Source: Oscillospiraceae bacterium (GTDB taxonomy: Bacteria; Bacillota; Clostridia; Oscillospirales; Oscillospiraceae). Taken from it: 64,000 bases of DNA. Every line of letters begins with the position of its first letter. Position 1 is the stretch's first letter. A program made the position numbers and the translations under genes. Location of the stretch: assembly GCA_015067435.1 (NCBI GenBank), contig SVMM01000001.1, forward strand, positions 62,001 to 126,000, read 5' to 3'. This document shows positions 31,659 to 45,008 of the stretch, piece after piece. The notes beneath the pieces are model-generated. The model had not been told where the DNA came from and searched no databases. It saw only the letters and a program-made list of their open reading frames with translations.

Positions 31659-32896
31659 TGGCGCACAGAGCGGAGCTGATCGCCGTCGGCACCGAGATCC
31701 TGCTGGGCAACATCGCCAACACGGACGCGCAGATGCTCTCGGAAAAGCTGGCGGAGCTGGGCGTCGACGTGCTCTACCACACGGTCGTCGGCGACAATCC
31801 CGGGCGGCTGCGCGCGGCGCTGGAGCTGGCGCGCACGCGGGTCGACGTCATCATCACGACCGGCGGGCTGGGTCCCACGTATGACGACCTCACCAAGCAG
31901 ACCATCTGCGAGACCTTCGGCCGGAAGAACGTGCTGCACCCGGAGCTGGAGGCGTGGCTGCGCGAGTGGTTCGCCCAGCGGGGCCGCACGATGACGGAGA
32001 ACAACCTCCGGCAGGCGTATCTGCCGGAAAACTGCACCATTTTCCACAACCACAACGGCACCGCGCCCGGCTGCGCGTTCTGCGAGGGCGGGGTGCATGT
32101 GCTGATGCTCCCCGGCCCGCCGCACGAGTGCTCGCTGATGTTCGAGACGGGCGCGGCGGACTATCTGCGCGCGCTTTCGCACGACGTCATCGCCTCCCAC
32201 ACCCTGCGCATCTACGGCAAGGGCGAGAGCGAGGTCGAAATGCTGCTGCACGACCGGATCGCGGCGATGACGAACCCAACCGTCGCGCCCTATGCCAAGC
32301 CGGACGAGTGCATGCTGCGCGTGACGGCGAAGGCGGCGAGCCGCGAGGAGGCGGAGCGCCTGCTGGGGCCCGCCGTCGACGAGGTGATGGGCGTCGTGGG
32401 CGAATGGGTCTACGGCGTCGACGTGGACAACCTCGAATCCGTCTGTGTCGCGGCGCTCAAGGCGCGCGGCGCGACCCTTTCGGCGGCGGAGAGCTGCACC
32501 GGCGGGCTGATCGCCAAGCGCATCACCGACGTGCCCGGCGCCAGCGCGGTGTTTCTCGGCGGCGTTGTGAGCTATACGAACGGCGTAAAAGCGCACGTGA
32601 TCAACGTTCCGGAAGCGCTTCTGGACGAGTTCGGCGCGGTTTCGGAGCCGGTCGCCCGCGCGATGGCGGAGGGCGTGCGCGCCGTGACCGGCTCGGACTA
32701 CGCGCTCGCCGTCACAGGGCTCGCGGGTCCGGACGGCGACGACCGCGGCAACCCGGTGGGGCTGGTGTATGTGGCGCTCGCCTCCCCCGACGGAACGGTC
32801 GTGCGCGAGTGCCGCTTCGGCAGGCGCACGCGCGAACACATCCGCCAGCAGGCGGCAAACACCGCGCTCGACATGCTGCGGAGGAAATTGCAATAG
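31658..32896 (+). CDS. cinA: Competence/damage-inducible protein CinA (NMN amidohydrolase family)
   Basis: CinA couples a molybdopterin-binding-like N-terminal domain, linked to ADP-ribose pyrophosphatase activity, to a nicotinamide-nucleotide amidase C-terminal domain that recycles NMN. The 412 residues show AVGTEILLGNIANTDAQMLS, the MocF signature ITTGGLGPTYDDLTKQ, and the amidase motif SAAESCTGGLIAKRITDVPG with TGLAGPDGD near the end. No recA follows, unlike in many Gram-positives. Translation appears coupled to the 45-aa peptide upstream. Confidence 0.95.
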   Translation: MAHRAELIAVGTEILLGNIANTDAQMLSEKLAELGVDVLYHTVVGDNPGRLRAALELARTRVDVIITTGGLGPTYDDLTKQTICETFGRKNVLHPELEAWLREWFAQRGRTMTENNLRQAYLPENCTIFHNHNGTAPGCAFCEGGVHVLMLPGPPHECSLMFETGAADYLRALSHDVIASHTLRIYGKGESEVEMLLHDRIAAMTNPTVAPYAKPDECMLRVTAKAASREEAERLLGPAVDEVMGVVGEWVYGVDVDNLESVCVAALKARGATLSAAESCTGGLIAKRITDVPGASAVFLGGVVSYTNGVKAHVINVPEALLDEFGAVSEPVARAMAEGVRAVTGSDYALAVTGLAGPDGDDRGNPVGLVYVALASPDGTVVRECRFGRRTREHIRQQAANTALDMLRRKLQ

Positions 32897-32916
32897 TCTT
32901 TGCAGACATGGATAAC

Positions 32917-32945
32917 AAAAAGGACGGTTTCCACCGTCCTTTTTT
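32917..32945. terminator. Bidirectional terminator between cinA and jag
   Basis: AAAAAGGACGGT, loop TTCC, ACCGTCCTTTTT: a perfect 12-bp stem with A- and T-runs, placed between convergent genes. Confidence 0.9.
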
Positions 32946-32961
32946 GCTGTAAATTCAAGAA

Positions 32962-33903
32962 TTACTTGGTCTCCTTGTTCCGGTCGTACGCAACGACCAC
33001 GCGGCGGTTCGGCTCGGTGCCGATGGAGAAGGTCGAAATGTCCTTCGCATCCTGCAGCGCCGTGTGGATCACATGGCGCTCGTAGGCGTTCATCGGCTCC
33101 AGCGTCACGTTGCGGCGGTACTTCGTCACCTTCGCGGCGACCTTCTCCGCCAGACGCTCCAGACTTTGCTCGCGCTTCTCGCGGTAGTTCTCCGCGTCGA
33201 CCTGGATGCGGGCGCGGTTCTTCTCACCGCTGCGGTTGACCGCATAGCTGGCGAGCTGCTGGATCGCGTCGAGGGTCTCACCGCGGCGGCCAATCAGCGC
33301 GCCGAGCTTGTCCCCTTCCAGAATGACCTTGTAGCGGTTCTTCTCGACCTCGTAGACCTTGACCTCCGCCTCGCTCTCCATGTGGCGCAGCAGGCCGGTC
33401 AGGAAGGTGCGGATCTGTTCTGACTTCTCGTCGTGGACCTCCTCGCCCAGCTCGACCTTCGGCGCTTTTGCCTTGGACTCATGCTTCGGCTTTTCCTCGC
33501 GCGCGGGCTTTTCGGGCTTCTCCTGCTTCTTGCCGCCATCCTTGTTCTGCAGGACCTCCGGCTGGAAATCCTTGGGCAGCTCGACCTTCGGCGCGTTCTT
33601 CTTCGCTTCCGCCGCCTTGCGCTCCTTCTCGGCCTTGCGCTCCGCCTCCTCGCGCTCGCGCTCCTCCTTGCTCTTGCGCTGCTCCGGCTGGAACACCTCC
33701 GGCGCCGCCGGCTTGGGTTCCGCCTTGCCGTCGTCATAGCTGACGCGGACGGTGGCGGGCGTTGCGCCGATACCGAGGAAGCCCGCCTTCGCGCGCTCCA
33801 AAATCTCAACGGAAACCTCGTCGCGGTCCATCGAAAGCTGAGCGAGCGCCTTTTCGATGGCTTCCTCCTCCGTCTTGCCCGTAACGTCGATGTACTGTGT
33901 CAT
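32962..33903 (-). CDS. jag: SpoIIIJ-associated RNA-binding protein Jag (KhpB/EloR)
   Basis: RNA-binding protein linked to cell elongation and, in B. subtilis, sporulation. The 313 residues comprise an N-terminal Jag_N domain (VTGKTEEEAIEKALAQL), a long charged Lys/Glu/Pro linker (about 65-155), a KH domain with LGALIGRRGETLDAIQQL, and a C-terminal R3H domain with NAYERHVIHTAL. It is the last gene of rpmH-rnpA-yidD-yidC-jag on the minus strand; mnmE, often next, is replaced by convergent cinA. Confidence 0.95.
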   Translation of the reverse strand: MTQYIDVTGKTEEEAIEKALAQLSMDRDEVSVEILERAKAGFLGIGATPATVRVSYDDGKAEPKPAAPEVFQPEQRKSKEEREREEAERKAEKERKAAEAKKNAPKVELPKDFQPEVLQNKDGGKKQEKPEKPAREEKPKHESKAKAPKVELGEEVHDEKSEQIRTFLTGLLRHMESEAEVKVYEVEKNRYKVILEGDKLGALIGRRGETLDAIQQLASYAVNRSGEKNRARIQVDAENYREKREQSLERLAEKVAAKVTKYRRNVTLEPMNAYERHVIHTALQDAKDISTFSIGTEPNRRVVVAYDRNKETK

Positions 33904-33930
33904 GATAAGGTATACTCCTTGTTGTTTTGT

Positions 33931-35055
33931 TTATTCGCCGTAATGCTCGGGATCGTAGGCCCTGCCGCGGGCATAGGGACGGTCGCCGATGCGGCCCGCC
34001 TCGCTGGTGGAGGTGCCCTTCTTCTCGGGCTTCTTCTCCTTCTCCTGCTTCTTCTGCGCCGGCTTTCCGGTCTTGCCGCGGTTGGCAACAGCCTCCTGAT
34101 ACTGGCGCTGCTGCTCACGTGCCGCCATCATCTTGGCGACGCGCTCCTCGCGCTTCTTGCGCTCCTTCTCGGTCTCCTCCCGCTCCATGCGCTCGGAGAA
34201 GAACTTGTTGAGAATGACGTCCTGAATGGTCTGGAACACGCTGTTCGCGATCCAGTAGACGCCCAGCGCCGCCGGCAGCGTAAAGCCGATCCACAGCGAC
34301 ATGACGGGCATCATCAGCATCATCGTGCGGGACGAACGCGCCGCGGCGTCGTTCTTGTCGCCCTGTCCGTTGCCCGCCATGGCAACCTTGGACTGGAAAA
34401 AGCTCAGCGCGGCGGAGATGATTGGGATCAGCACCAGGCCGATGACCGGCCAGCCGCCGGAGAAGAACTGCTTGAGGACGTTCTGCGGGATGGTGGTCAA
34501 GTCGAGGCCGAGAAAGCTGTAATCCATCCGGATCAGGCCCTTGATGTCGGCAAAGCTCTCGATCTTGTCGTGGACGAACTGGGCAAGCTGGATCTCCTCA
34601 TAGAAGGAGGCGCGCCCGTTGGTGGTTTCGGCAACGTAGCCGAGGCCGGTCGCGATCTCGCGGACCCTTTCGATGGTCTCGCCGGACAGCAGCATAAAGC
34701 GGCTGAGCGGCTGGCGGATGATGGAATACAGCGCGATGATGATGGGGAACGGCAGCAGCGACCACAGACAGCCGCTCATAGGGTTGATGCCCTCCTGCGC
34801 GTACAGGAGCTGCAGCTCCTCGTTCATCTTCTGCTGGTTGTTCGCGTATTTCTCCTGGATCTCCTTCATCTTGGGCTGGAACTTGTTCATGCGGATCATG
34901 CTCTTTTTGCTCTTGAGCTGGAAGGGCAGCAGAACGAGCTTGACCACGAGCGTGAACAGCACCAGCGCCCAGCCGTAGGAACCGGTCAGGTTATAGAAGG
35001 CGCGCAGGATCCACGCGAACGGGATACAAATGTAGTAGCCGATCGTTGAAAACAT
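33931..35055 (-). CDS. yidC: Membrane protein insertase YidC (OxaA/SpoIIIJ)
   Basis: Inserts and folds proteins in the cytoplasmic membrane; the SpoIIIJ paralogue is needed for forespore development. The 374 residues have about five or six transmembrane helices, the YSWALV-type entry helix (TGSYGWALVLFTLVVKLVLL), a basic cytoplasmic loop, and a long hydrophilic insert (about 150-215) between helices. No lipobox is seen at the N terminus (MFSTIGYYICIPFAWILRAF). The C-terminal tail is very rich in Lys, Glu and Arg and may contact the ribosome. Confidence 0.95.
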   Translation of the reverse strand: MFSTIGYYICIPFAWILRAFYNLTGSYGWALVLFTLVVKLVLLPFQLKSKKSMIRMNKFQPKMKEIQEKYANNQQKMNEELQLLYAQEGINPMSGCLWSLLPFPIIIALYSIIRQPLSRFMLLSGETIERVREIATGLGYVAETTNGRASFYEEIQLAQFVHDKIESFADIKGLIRMDYSFLGLDLTTIPQNVLKQFFSGGWPVIGLVLIPIISAALSFFQSKVAMAGNGQGDKNDAAARSSRTMMLMMPVMSLWIGFTLPAALGVYWIANSVFQTIQDVILNKFFSERMEREETEKERKKREERVAKMMAAREQQRQYQEAVANRGKTGKPAQKKQEKEKKPEKKGTSTSEAGRIGDRPYARGRAYDPEHYGE

Positions 35056-35121
35056 CTTGTGTTTCCTCCAAAAATGGGAAAATGCAGATTTTTCGCTTTT
35101 TTAGAAAACGGAAAATATGCC

Positions 35122-35337
35122 TCAGGGAACCGGATCGTAGATTTTATTGCCTTGGTAGAAAGGATGACAGCGCAGAAGACGCTTCAGCGCGAGCCAGCCG
35201 CCCTTGATTGCGCCGTACTTCTCGATGGCCTCCAGCGCATACTCCGAGCAGGTTGGGATAAAGCGGCAGCAGGGCGCGCGCAGCGGCGAGATGTTTCTCC
35301 GGTAAAACCGGACGCACCACAGCATAAGCGCCTTCAT
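35122..35337 (-). CDS. yidD: Membrane protein insertion efficiency factor YidD
   Basis: Small membrane-associated protein that helps YidC. 71 residues with the family pattern [39 protein letters not shown] and RLLRCHPF; the conserved Cys residues are present. Its start overlaps the rnpA stop by 4 bp (ATGA), giving coupled translation. Confidence 0.95.
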   Translation of the reverse strand: MKALMLWCVRFYRRNISPLRAPCCRFIPTCSEYALEAIEKYGAIKGGWLALKRLLRCHPFYQGNKIYDPVP

Positions 35338-35678
35338 ATGTCCTTCTCCATGAGCTCCAGCTTTTCACAGCAGCGGCCAAACGCGCGGTCGAGCTCCCGA
35401 TACGCCGCGGTGACGGCGCGGGTGCGCGCGACGAGCACAACGTCGTAGCCCTGCTTCATCCGCGGCTGGTTGAGCCGGTAGATTTCGCGCAGGCGACGGC
35501 GCACGCGGTTGCGCACCACCGCCTTGCCGAGCTTGGTGCCGACGGTGATGCCAAGGCGGTTTCGAGCGCTGTGGTTCGGTCTTGCATATACGACGAGAAA
35601 TGACGAAACGCCGGACTTTCCTCTGTTGTAGACCCGGCGGAATTCGTAATTCTCTTTCAGCGTGGTCGCTCGCTTCAT
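35334..35678 (-). CDS. rnpA: Ribonuclease P protein component
   Basis: Protein subunit of the tRNA 5-prime processing ribozyme. 114 residues, basic, with the family motif [17 protein letters not shown] and the N-terminal [19 protein letters not shown] substrate-binding face. It lies between rpmH and yidD in the canonical order. Confidence 0.96.
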   Translation of the reverse strand: MKRATTLKENYEFRRVYNRGKSGVSSFLVVYARPNHSARNRLGITVGTKLGKAVVRNRVRRRLREIYRLNQPRMKQGYDVVLVARTRAVTAAYRELDRAFGRCCEKLELMEKDI

Positions 35679-35790
35679 CCTAGCCTTTCAGGGACGGCGC
35701 AAACGTTTTCCGTTTCTGCGTCCGTCCCCTGTATCATCCGATCATGGTTTCCTGTTTGCGCCATGGGCGCGGTTTGCCCTTTTGCCCGGA

Positions 35791-35931
35791 TCAGTGGGTG
35801 AGGCGGGCGCGGCCTCTGGAGCGGCGGCGGGCGAGAACCTTGCGGCCGTTCGCGGTCTTCATGCGCTTGCGGAAGCCGTGCTCCTTGGAGCGCTGGAGCT
35901 TCTTGGGCTGATAGGTGCGTTTGGTTGCCAT
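35791..35931 (-). CDS. rpmH: Ribosomal protein L34
   Basis: 46-residue basic ribosomal protein: starts [20 protein letters not shown], then [20 protein letters not shown] and ends RARLTH, matching L34 over its whole length. RBS ggaggaacgaaac precedes the ATG. First gene of the rpmH operon, divergent from dnaA across 346 bp. Confidence 0.98.
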   Translation of the reverse strand: MATKRTYQPKKLQRSKEHGFRKRMKTANGRKVLARRRSRGRARLTH

Positions 35932-36104
35932 GTTTCGTTCCTCCTTTTTTTAATACCGGCGGCTTTTTGCAAAACCGCACTTACCCGACACGAAAACACT
36001 GTTTTCGCGCAGTTGACATTCTCATGCGCCGACGTTTTTCCTGTCTCGCCGAAGCGTCGCCGCTATTGCGTTCTCCGGCGTTTTCTGAAAGCGGCGCAGC
36101 CGAT

Positions 36105-36133
36105 ATTATATAGGATGGTCTTTTTTCTGTCAA
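36105..36133 (-). promoter_or_regulatory. Promoter of the rpmH-jag operon
   Basis: Minus strand TTGACA (36128-36133), 17-bp spacer, TATAAT (36105-36110): a consensus sigma-A promoter about 175 bp upstream of rpmH. Confidence 0.85.
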
Positions 36134-36207
36134 CCATAATTTTGCACCGAAAGCCCATCTTTTTTCCGGCGCGTCGATGCTTTATATTTAGAATATGTAG
36201 AAAAGCG

Positions 36208-36236
36208 TTGCAATCCGTCTCACTTTCTGTTATAAT
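36208..36236 (+). promoter_or_regulatory. Promoter of dnaA
   Basis: TTGCAA (36208-36213), 17-bp spacer, TATAAT (36231-36236), about 40 bp upstream of the dnaA start. Confidence 0.8.
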
Positions 36237-36277
36237 AATCGAGTTGAATATAAAATAGCGGAAGGTGGGTGTCCTGC

Positions 36278-37573
36278 TTGAATTCCATAGCCGATATTTG
36301 GGAAATCGTTTTGGAACGACTGCGTCAGGAGCTTTCGGAGACGACCATCAACACGTGGTTCGACGAGGTCGAGGACGTGGACCTGCGGGAGAAGACCTTT
36401 GTCATCGTCTGCCCGAACAAATTCAAGCGGGATATGATCTCCAACCGCTTTTCCGACCAGATCAAGGCGGCGCTGCACGATATTTTCTCCGACGACTTCA
36501 CCCTGCACCTCACGGAGAAAAAGGAAAACGAGGCGAAAAAGGCTGTCTCCCTCTTCGAGCGGGATGATTTCACCTTTGACACCTTCGTCGTCGGCGAGTC
36601 CAACAAGCTGGCGCACGCGGCGGCGCGCGCGGTGGCGGACGGCGCCAGCGCCCACTATAACCCTCTTTTTATCTACGGAGACTCCGGCCTCGGCAAGACG
36701 CATCTGATCTACGCCATTTCCCACCAGTTCCGCAAGCGCCTGCCCGACGCGAAGATCGTCTACATCAAGGGCGACGATTTTCTCAACGACTTTATCAGCC
36801 TCGTGCGCGCGAACCGCGGCGAGGAATTCCGCGCGAAATACCGCGACGCCGATCTGCTGCTGGTGGACGACGTGCAGTTCGTCGCCGGCAAGGAGCAGTC
36901 TCAGAACGAATTTTTCCACACCTTCAACACGCTTTACGAATCCGGCAAGCAGATCGTGCTGACCTCGGATCGCCTGCCGTCGGAAATGACGCTGCTGGAC
37001 GACCGGCTGCGCACGCGCTTTGAATGGGGCCTGACCGTCGACGTACAGGCGCCGGATTATGAGACGCGCATCGCCATCATCAAAAACAAGGCTAACCAGC
37101 GCGGCTTTGTCATCGACGACAAGAGCGCGGACTACATCGCGCGCAACGTCACGGCAAACGTGCGGCAGATCGAGGGCGTCATCAACATGATTAACGCCCA
37201 CCGGGAGCTGAAAAAGAAGGACATGAGCGACGCCGAGATCGAAGAGATCGTCAAGGAGGCCGTGCGCAAAAACAACGAGGCGATCCCCACGCCGGACGCC
37301 ATCATCGCCGAGGTGGCGCGCTTCTTCGGCTACGACGAGTCCGTCATCCGCGGACCGGGACGCAGCCGTCAGGTCGTCAACGCGCGCAACATCGCCATGT
37401 ACCTGATCCGCAACATCACAGGCCTTTCCACCATCGAGATCGGCAAGATATTCGACCGCGACCACTCCACCGCCGTTCACTCGCTCGACCAGGTGGACGC
37501 GCGCCTGCAATCCGATCCCTCTTATTCGCAGACCATCAAGGACATCACGCTGAACATCAACTACAAGCGCTGA
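36278..37573 (+). CDS. dnaA: Chromosomal replication initiator DnaA
   Basis: Binds DnaA boxes and melts oriC. 431 residues from TTG 36278, chosen because GGAAGGTGGG ends 9 nt upstream, while GTG 36269 would have no spacing. Domain I (NSIADIWEIVLERLRQELSE), short domain II, AAA+ domain III with Walker A GDSGLGKTHL and Walker B LLLVDDVQF, and domain IV with the DNA-binding signature FDRDHSTAVHSLDQV. First gene of dnaA-dnaN-yaaA-recF-remB-gyrB-gyrA. Confidence 0.97.
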   Translation: MNSIADIWEIVLERLRQELSETTINTWFDEVEDVDLREKTFVIVCPNKFKRDMISNRFSDQIKAALHDIFSDDFTLHLTEKKENEAKKAVSLFERDDFTFDTFVVGESNKLAHAAARAVADGASAHYNPLFIYGDSGLGKTHLIYAISHQFRKRLPDAKIVYIKGDDFLNDFISLVRANRGEEFRAKYRDADLLLVDDVQFVAGKEQSQNEFFHTFNTLYESGKQIVLTSDRLPSEMTLLDDRLRTRFEWGLTVDVQAPDYETRIAIIKNKANQRGFVIDDKSADYIARNVTANVRQIEGVINMINAHRELKKKDMSDAEIEEIVKEAVRKNNEAIPTPDAIIAEVARFFGYDESVIRGPGRSRQVVNARNIAMYLIRNITGLSTIEIGKIFDRDHSTAVHSLDQVDARLQSDPSYSQTIKDITLNINYKR

Positions 37574-37586
37574 CGTTTCCCGCGGG

Positions 37587-37733
37587 TTTTCCACACAATT
37601 CACAATTGTTTCACGTGAAACCCTGTGCGTTTTCCATTGCCCGCTGAAATGCGTGCAAAAGCCCCTTTGTTTTCCACCGTTTACCAAACGGCGCGCGGCT
37701 TCTCATTTTCGCCGTTTCCTGCGGTTTTCCACA
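37587..37733. other. Candidate oriC: cluster of DnaA-box-like sites between dnaA and dnaN
   Basis: TTTTCCACA at 37587-37595 and 37725-37733 and TTTTCCACC at 37670-37678 each resemble the DnaA box TTATCCACA with one or two changes, all in the same orientation. A parS site lies among them, and an AT-rich stretch (about 37750-37790) precedes dnaN. Location and repeats fit an origin; no perfect box is present. Confidence 0.55.
37607..37622. promoter_or_regulatory. parS site (ParB/Spo0J binding)
   Basis: TGTTTCACGTGAAACC matches 15 of 16 bases of TGTTTCACGTGAAACA, with the full CACGTG core. Its place beside dnaA fits origin segregation. parA and parB are not in the window. Confidence 0.85.
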
Positions 37734-37803
37734 ATTTCCCGCCCTCTACTGCGTCTACTTTATAGATTGATCTTTTTCTAATCAGACGGAAAGGAAGAAC
37801 GAT

Positions 37804-38916
37804 ATGAAATTCTCCTGCGAAAAGCTCACTCTGCAAAACGCGATCGGCACCGCCTCCCGCGCCGTGGCGAGCAAAAGCTCCATTCCGGCTCTGGAGGGTC
37901 TGCTTCTTGTCTGCTCGGGAGAAACGCTGACCGTAACGGGCTACAACATGCAGCTCGGCATCCGCACCTGCTTTGCCTGCAATGTAGAGGAGGAGGGACA
38001 GCTCGTGCTCAACGCGCGGCTGTTCGGCGACATTGTGCGCCGGATGCCGGACGATACGCTGACGCTGGTGTCGGACGAAAAGCAGACGGTCAAGGTGACG
38101 TGCGGAGACGCGGATTTTGACATTGTCGGCCTTCCCGCGGGAGATTTTCCGGAGCTGCCGGAGGTGGAGGAAAAAAACGCCTTCTCCCTGCCGGAAAAGA
38201 CGCTGCGCGCGATGATCCAGCAGACGATCTTCGCCGTTTCCACCAACGAGGCGCGGCCCGTGCACATGGGCTCGCTGTTCGAGGTCGGCGTCGACGCGCT
38301 GACGCTGGTGTCGGTGGACGGCTTCCGGCTGGCGCTGCGGCGGGAGAAGCTGGAACAGAACGCCGGCGGAGAATTCTCCTTTGTCGCGCCCGGTTCGGCG
38401 CTGAACGAGGTGGAAAAGGTCTGCGAGGACGTGGAGGAGCCGGTCAAGATCACGCTGGGCGACCGACACATTCTTTTTGAGGTCGGCGGCACGGAGCTGA
38501 TCTGCCGTCGTCTGGAGGGCGAATTTCTCGACTACAAGAACGCCATCCCGCGCAAAAACCCCATCAAGCTGCTGGTGGATACCAAGGTGGTCATGGAGAG
38601 TCTGGATCGCGTCGGCGTCGTCATCAGCGAAAAGCTGAAAAGCCCCGTGCGCTGCCTGTTCTCGCAGGACAAGGTGTTCTTCTCCGCGAAGACCGCGAAC
38701 GGCGACGCCAAGGACGTCTGCCGCATCGAGGGCGACGGCAGGGATCTGGAGATCGGCTTCAACAACCGCTATCTGTCCGAGGCGCTGCGCTATGCGCCGG
38801 CGGATTCCGTGAAGATGGAGCTCAACAGCAGCATTTCCCCTGCCATTATCGTTCCGGTGGACGATTCCGACGAATCCTTCCTCTATATGGTGCTGCCCGT
38901 GCGGCTGAAGGCTTGA
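37804..38916 (+). CDS. dnaN: DNA polymerase III beta subunit (sliding clamp)
   Basis: Ring-shaped processivity clamp. The 370 residues have three repeated clamp folds: an N-terminal MKFSCEKLTLQNAIGTASRA, a middle with LPEKTLRAMIQQTIFAVS and SVDGFRLALRR, and a C-terminal end YMVLPVRLKA resembling the conserved peptide-pocket MPMRL. RBS gaaaggaagaacgat. Directly downstream of the candidate oriC. Confidence 0.97.
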   Translation: MKFSCEKLTLQNAIGTASRAVASKSSIPALEGLLLVCSGETLTVTGYNMQLGIRTCFACNVEEEGQLVLNARLFGDIVRRMPDDTLTLVSDEKQTVKVTCGDADFDIVGLPAGDFPELPEVEEKNAFSLPEKTLRAMIQQTIFAVSTNEARPVHMGSLFEVGVDALTLVSVDGFRLALRREKLEQNAGGEFSFVAPGSALNEVEKVCEDVEEPVKITLGDRHILFEVGGTELICRRLEGEFLDYKNAIPRKNPIKLLVDTKVVMESLDRVGVVISEKLKSPVRCLFSQDKVFFSAKTANGDAKDVCRIEGDGRDLEIGFNNRYLSEALRYAPADSVKMELNSSISPAIIVPVDDSDESFLYMVLPVRLKA

Positions 38917-38920
38917 GAAT

Positions 38921-39136
38921 ATGGAAACAATTACAATTACGACAGAGTACATCAAATTACAGGACCTGTTGAAGCTCGCCTCTCTGGTTTCGACCGGCGG
39001 CGAAGCGAAGCTGGCCGTCGTCAACGAAGAGGTGACGGTCAACGGTGAGGTCTGCACGCAGCGCGGCAGGAAAATCAGGCCCGGCGACGCGGTTTCGTTT
39101 CGCGGCCGGGAGTTGACTGTTCGGTATGAGGATTGA
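38921..39136 (+). CDS. yaaA: S4-domain RNA-binding protein YaaA (RlbA)
   Basis: 71-residue S4-like protein conserved between dnaN and recF in Firmicutes, linked to ribosome assembly in B. subtilis. The S4 core LQDLLKLASLVSTGGEAK, VNEEVTVNGEVCTQRGRKIR and PGDAVSFRG is clear. It starts 4 bp after dnaN and overlaps recF by 11 bp. Confidence 0.93.
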   Translation: METITITTEYIKLQDLLKLASLVSTGGEAKLAVVNEEVTVNGEVCTQRGRKIRPGDAVSFRGRELTVRYED

Positions 39137-40229
39137 CCGCCTGACGCTGCAAAATTTCCGGAACTATACGGAGCAGAGCGTCGAATTCGCGCCGGACAGC
39201 AACGTCATCGTCGGCGAAAACGCGCAGGGAAAGACAAACCTGCTGGAAGCGGTCGTCTTTCTTTCCTGCGCCCGCTCCGCCCGCGCCCGCGTCGACCGGG
39301 AGATGATCCGCTTCGGCGATACGGCGGCGCGCATCCAGGGCGAGATTTTCTCGCGCGAGCGAGAATTTGACGTCGACGTCGAGCTCTTTGCCGGAAAACG
39401 AAGAAAAATATCGATCAACAAGGTGCCCGCAAAGCGAGCAGGCGACCTGTCCGGCGTGCTGGGCACGGTCTTTTTCTGCCCGGAGGATCTCATGCTGATC
39501 CGCGAAGGCGCGGCTGCGCGGCGCCGGTTCATGGACCAGTCGCTGTGCCAGCTGCGGCCCCGGTACGCGGCGGCGCTGACGGAGTATAACCGCCTCTACG
39601 AGCACAAGACCCGCATTTTGCGGGACGGTGCCGAGCATCCCGCCCTGCTGGACACGCTGCCGGAGTTCAATGCGCGCATGGCGGCGGCGGGCGCGGTGCT
39701 GATCCATTACCGCGCGCGTTTCTGCGGCAGGCTCGCGGAATACGCCGCCGCCGCGCACAGCGAGTGCTCCGGCGGAAAGGAAACGCTGACGCTGCGGTAT
39801 CAGACGGTGAAGAGCGTCGAAGACCCCTTTGCGGAGCAGGGCGTGCTCGTCGAACAGCTGCTTGCGCACCAGCGGGAACACGCGCAGGCGGAGCTTGCCT
39901 CGCGATTGTGCCTGTCCGGCCCGCACAAGGACGATATCGAGGTCGAGATCGGCGGCGAGAACGCGCGGCAGTTTTCCTCGCAGGGGCAGACGCGCACGGC
40001 GGCGCTGGCGTTCAAGCTCGCCGAGCGTGATATCTATAAGGAGATCACCGGACAATCGCCGGTGCTGCTGCTGGACGACGTACTCAGCGAGCTGGACCCG
40101 CGGCGGCAGGAGTTTGTTCTCAACCGCATCGGCGGCGGGCAGGTGTTCATCACCTGCTGCGAGGAGGACCGCCTCGGCACGCTGACCGCTGGCAGGGTGC
40201 TGCACGTGGAGAACGGAGAGGTGCGCTAG
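39126..40229 (+). CDS. recF: DNA replication and repair protein RecF
   Basis: ABC-type ATPase that loads RecA at single-strand gaps with RecO and RecR. The 367 residues have Walker A GENAQGKTNLLEAV, the ABC signature region FSSQGQTRTAALAFKLAE and Walker B PVLLLDDVLSELD. Overlaps yaaA and abuts remB exactly, as in a tightly packed operon. Confidence 0.96.
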   Translation: MRIDRLTLQNFRNYTEQSVEFAPDSNVIVGENAQGKTNLLEAVVFLSCARSARARVDREMIRFGDTAARIQGEIFSREREFDVDVELFAGKRRKISINKVPAKRAGDLSGVLGTVFFCPEDLMLIREGAAARRRFMDQSLCQLRPRYAAALTEYNRLYEHKTRILRDGAEHPALLDTLPEFNARMAAAGAVLIHYRARFCGRLAEYAAAAHSECSGGKETLTLRYQTVKSVEDPFAEQGVLVEQLLAHQREHAQAELASRLCLSGPHKDDIEVEIGGENARQFSSQGQTRTAALAFKLAERDIYKEITGQSPVLLLDDVLSELDPRRQEFVLNRIGGGQVFITCCEEDRLGTLTAGRVLHVENGEVR

Positions 40230-40492
40230 ATGTATCTGCACATCGGCAACAACCAGATGCTCAGCGAGCGGCGCATCATCGGCATTTTTGACCTTGAGAT
40301 CACGTCGCAGTCGAAGATCACCTCCGCCTTTTTGAAAAACGCGGAGCAAGAGGGCGTGGTCATCGACGTCTGCGAGGACATTCCCAAAAGCTTTCTGGTC
40401 TGCGACCACCCGTATCACAGGCAGATCGTCTATTTGTCACAGTTAAACAGCCGCACCCTGATGGGCCGCGCTGAGAAACAGGAGAAGAACGT

Positions 40493-40496
<4 letters not shown>
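40230..40496 (+). CDS. remB: RemB-like DUF370 protein
   Basis: 88-residue member of the DUF370/Rem family, positioned as B. subtilis yaaB/remB between recF and gyrB. Rem proteins are DNA-binding regulators of matrix genes. The N-terminal [20 protein letters not shown] and the pattern [20 protein letters not shown] fit the family. Its ATG directly follows the recF stop, and its stop overlaps the gyrB start (ATGA). Confidence 0.88.
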
Positions 40497-42439
<1,943 letters not shown>

Positions 42440-42457
42440 GAAAGGAGGTATCTATCG

Positions 42458-44971
<2,514 letters not shown>

Positions 44972-45008
44972 TTATTCCGTATCACAGTAAGAAAGCGAAG
45001 CAAACGCA

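Larger units (their letters stand above)
35932..36277. other. rpmH-dnaA divergent intergenic region
   Basis: 346 bp with no gene. It holds the back-to-back promoters of rpmH (36105-36133) and dnaA (36208-36236). It becomes AT-rich toward dnaA. I see no consensus DnaA boxes here, so the origin core is more likely on the other side of dnaA. Confidence 0.6.
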
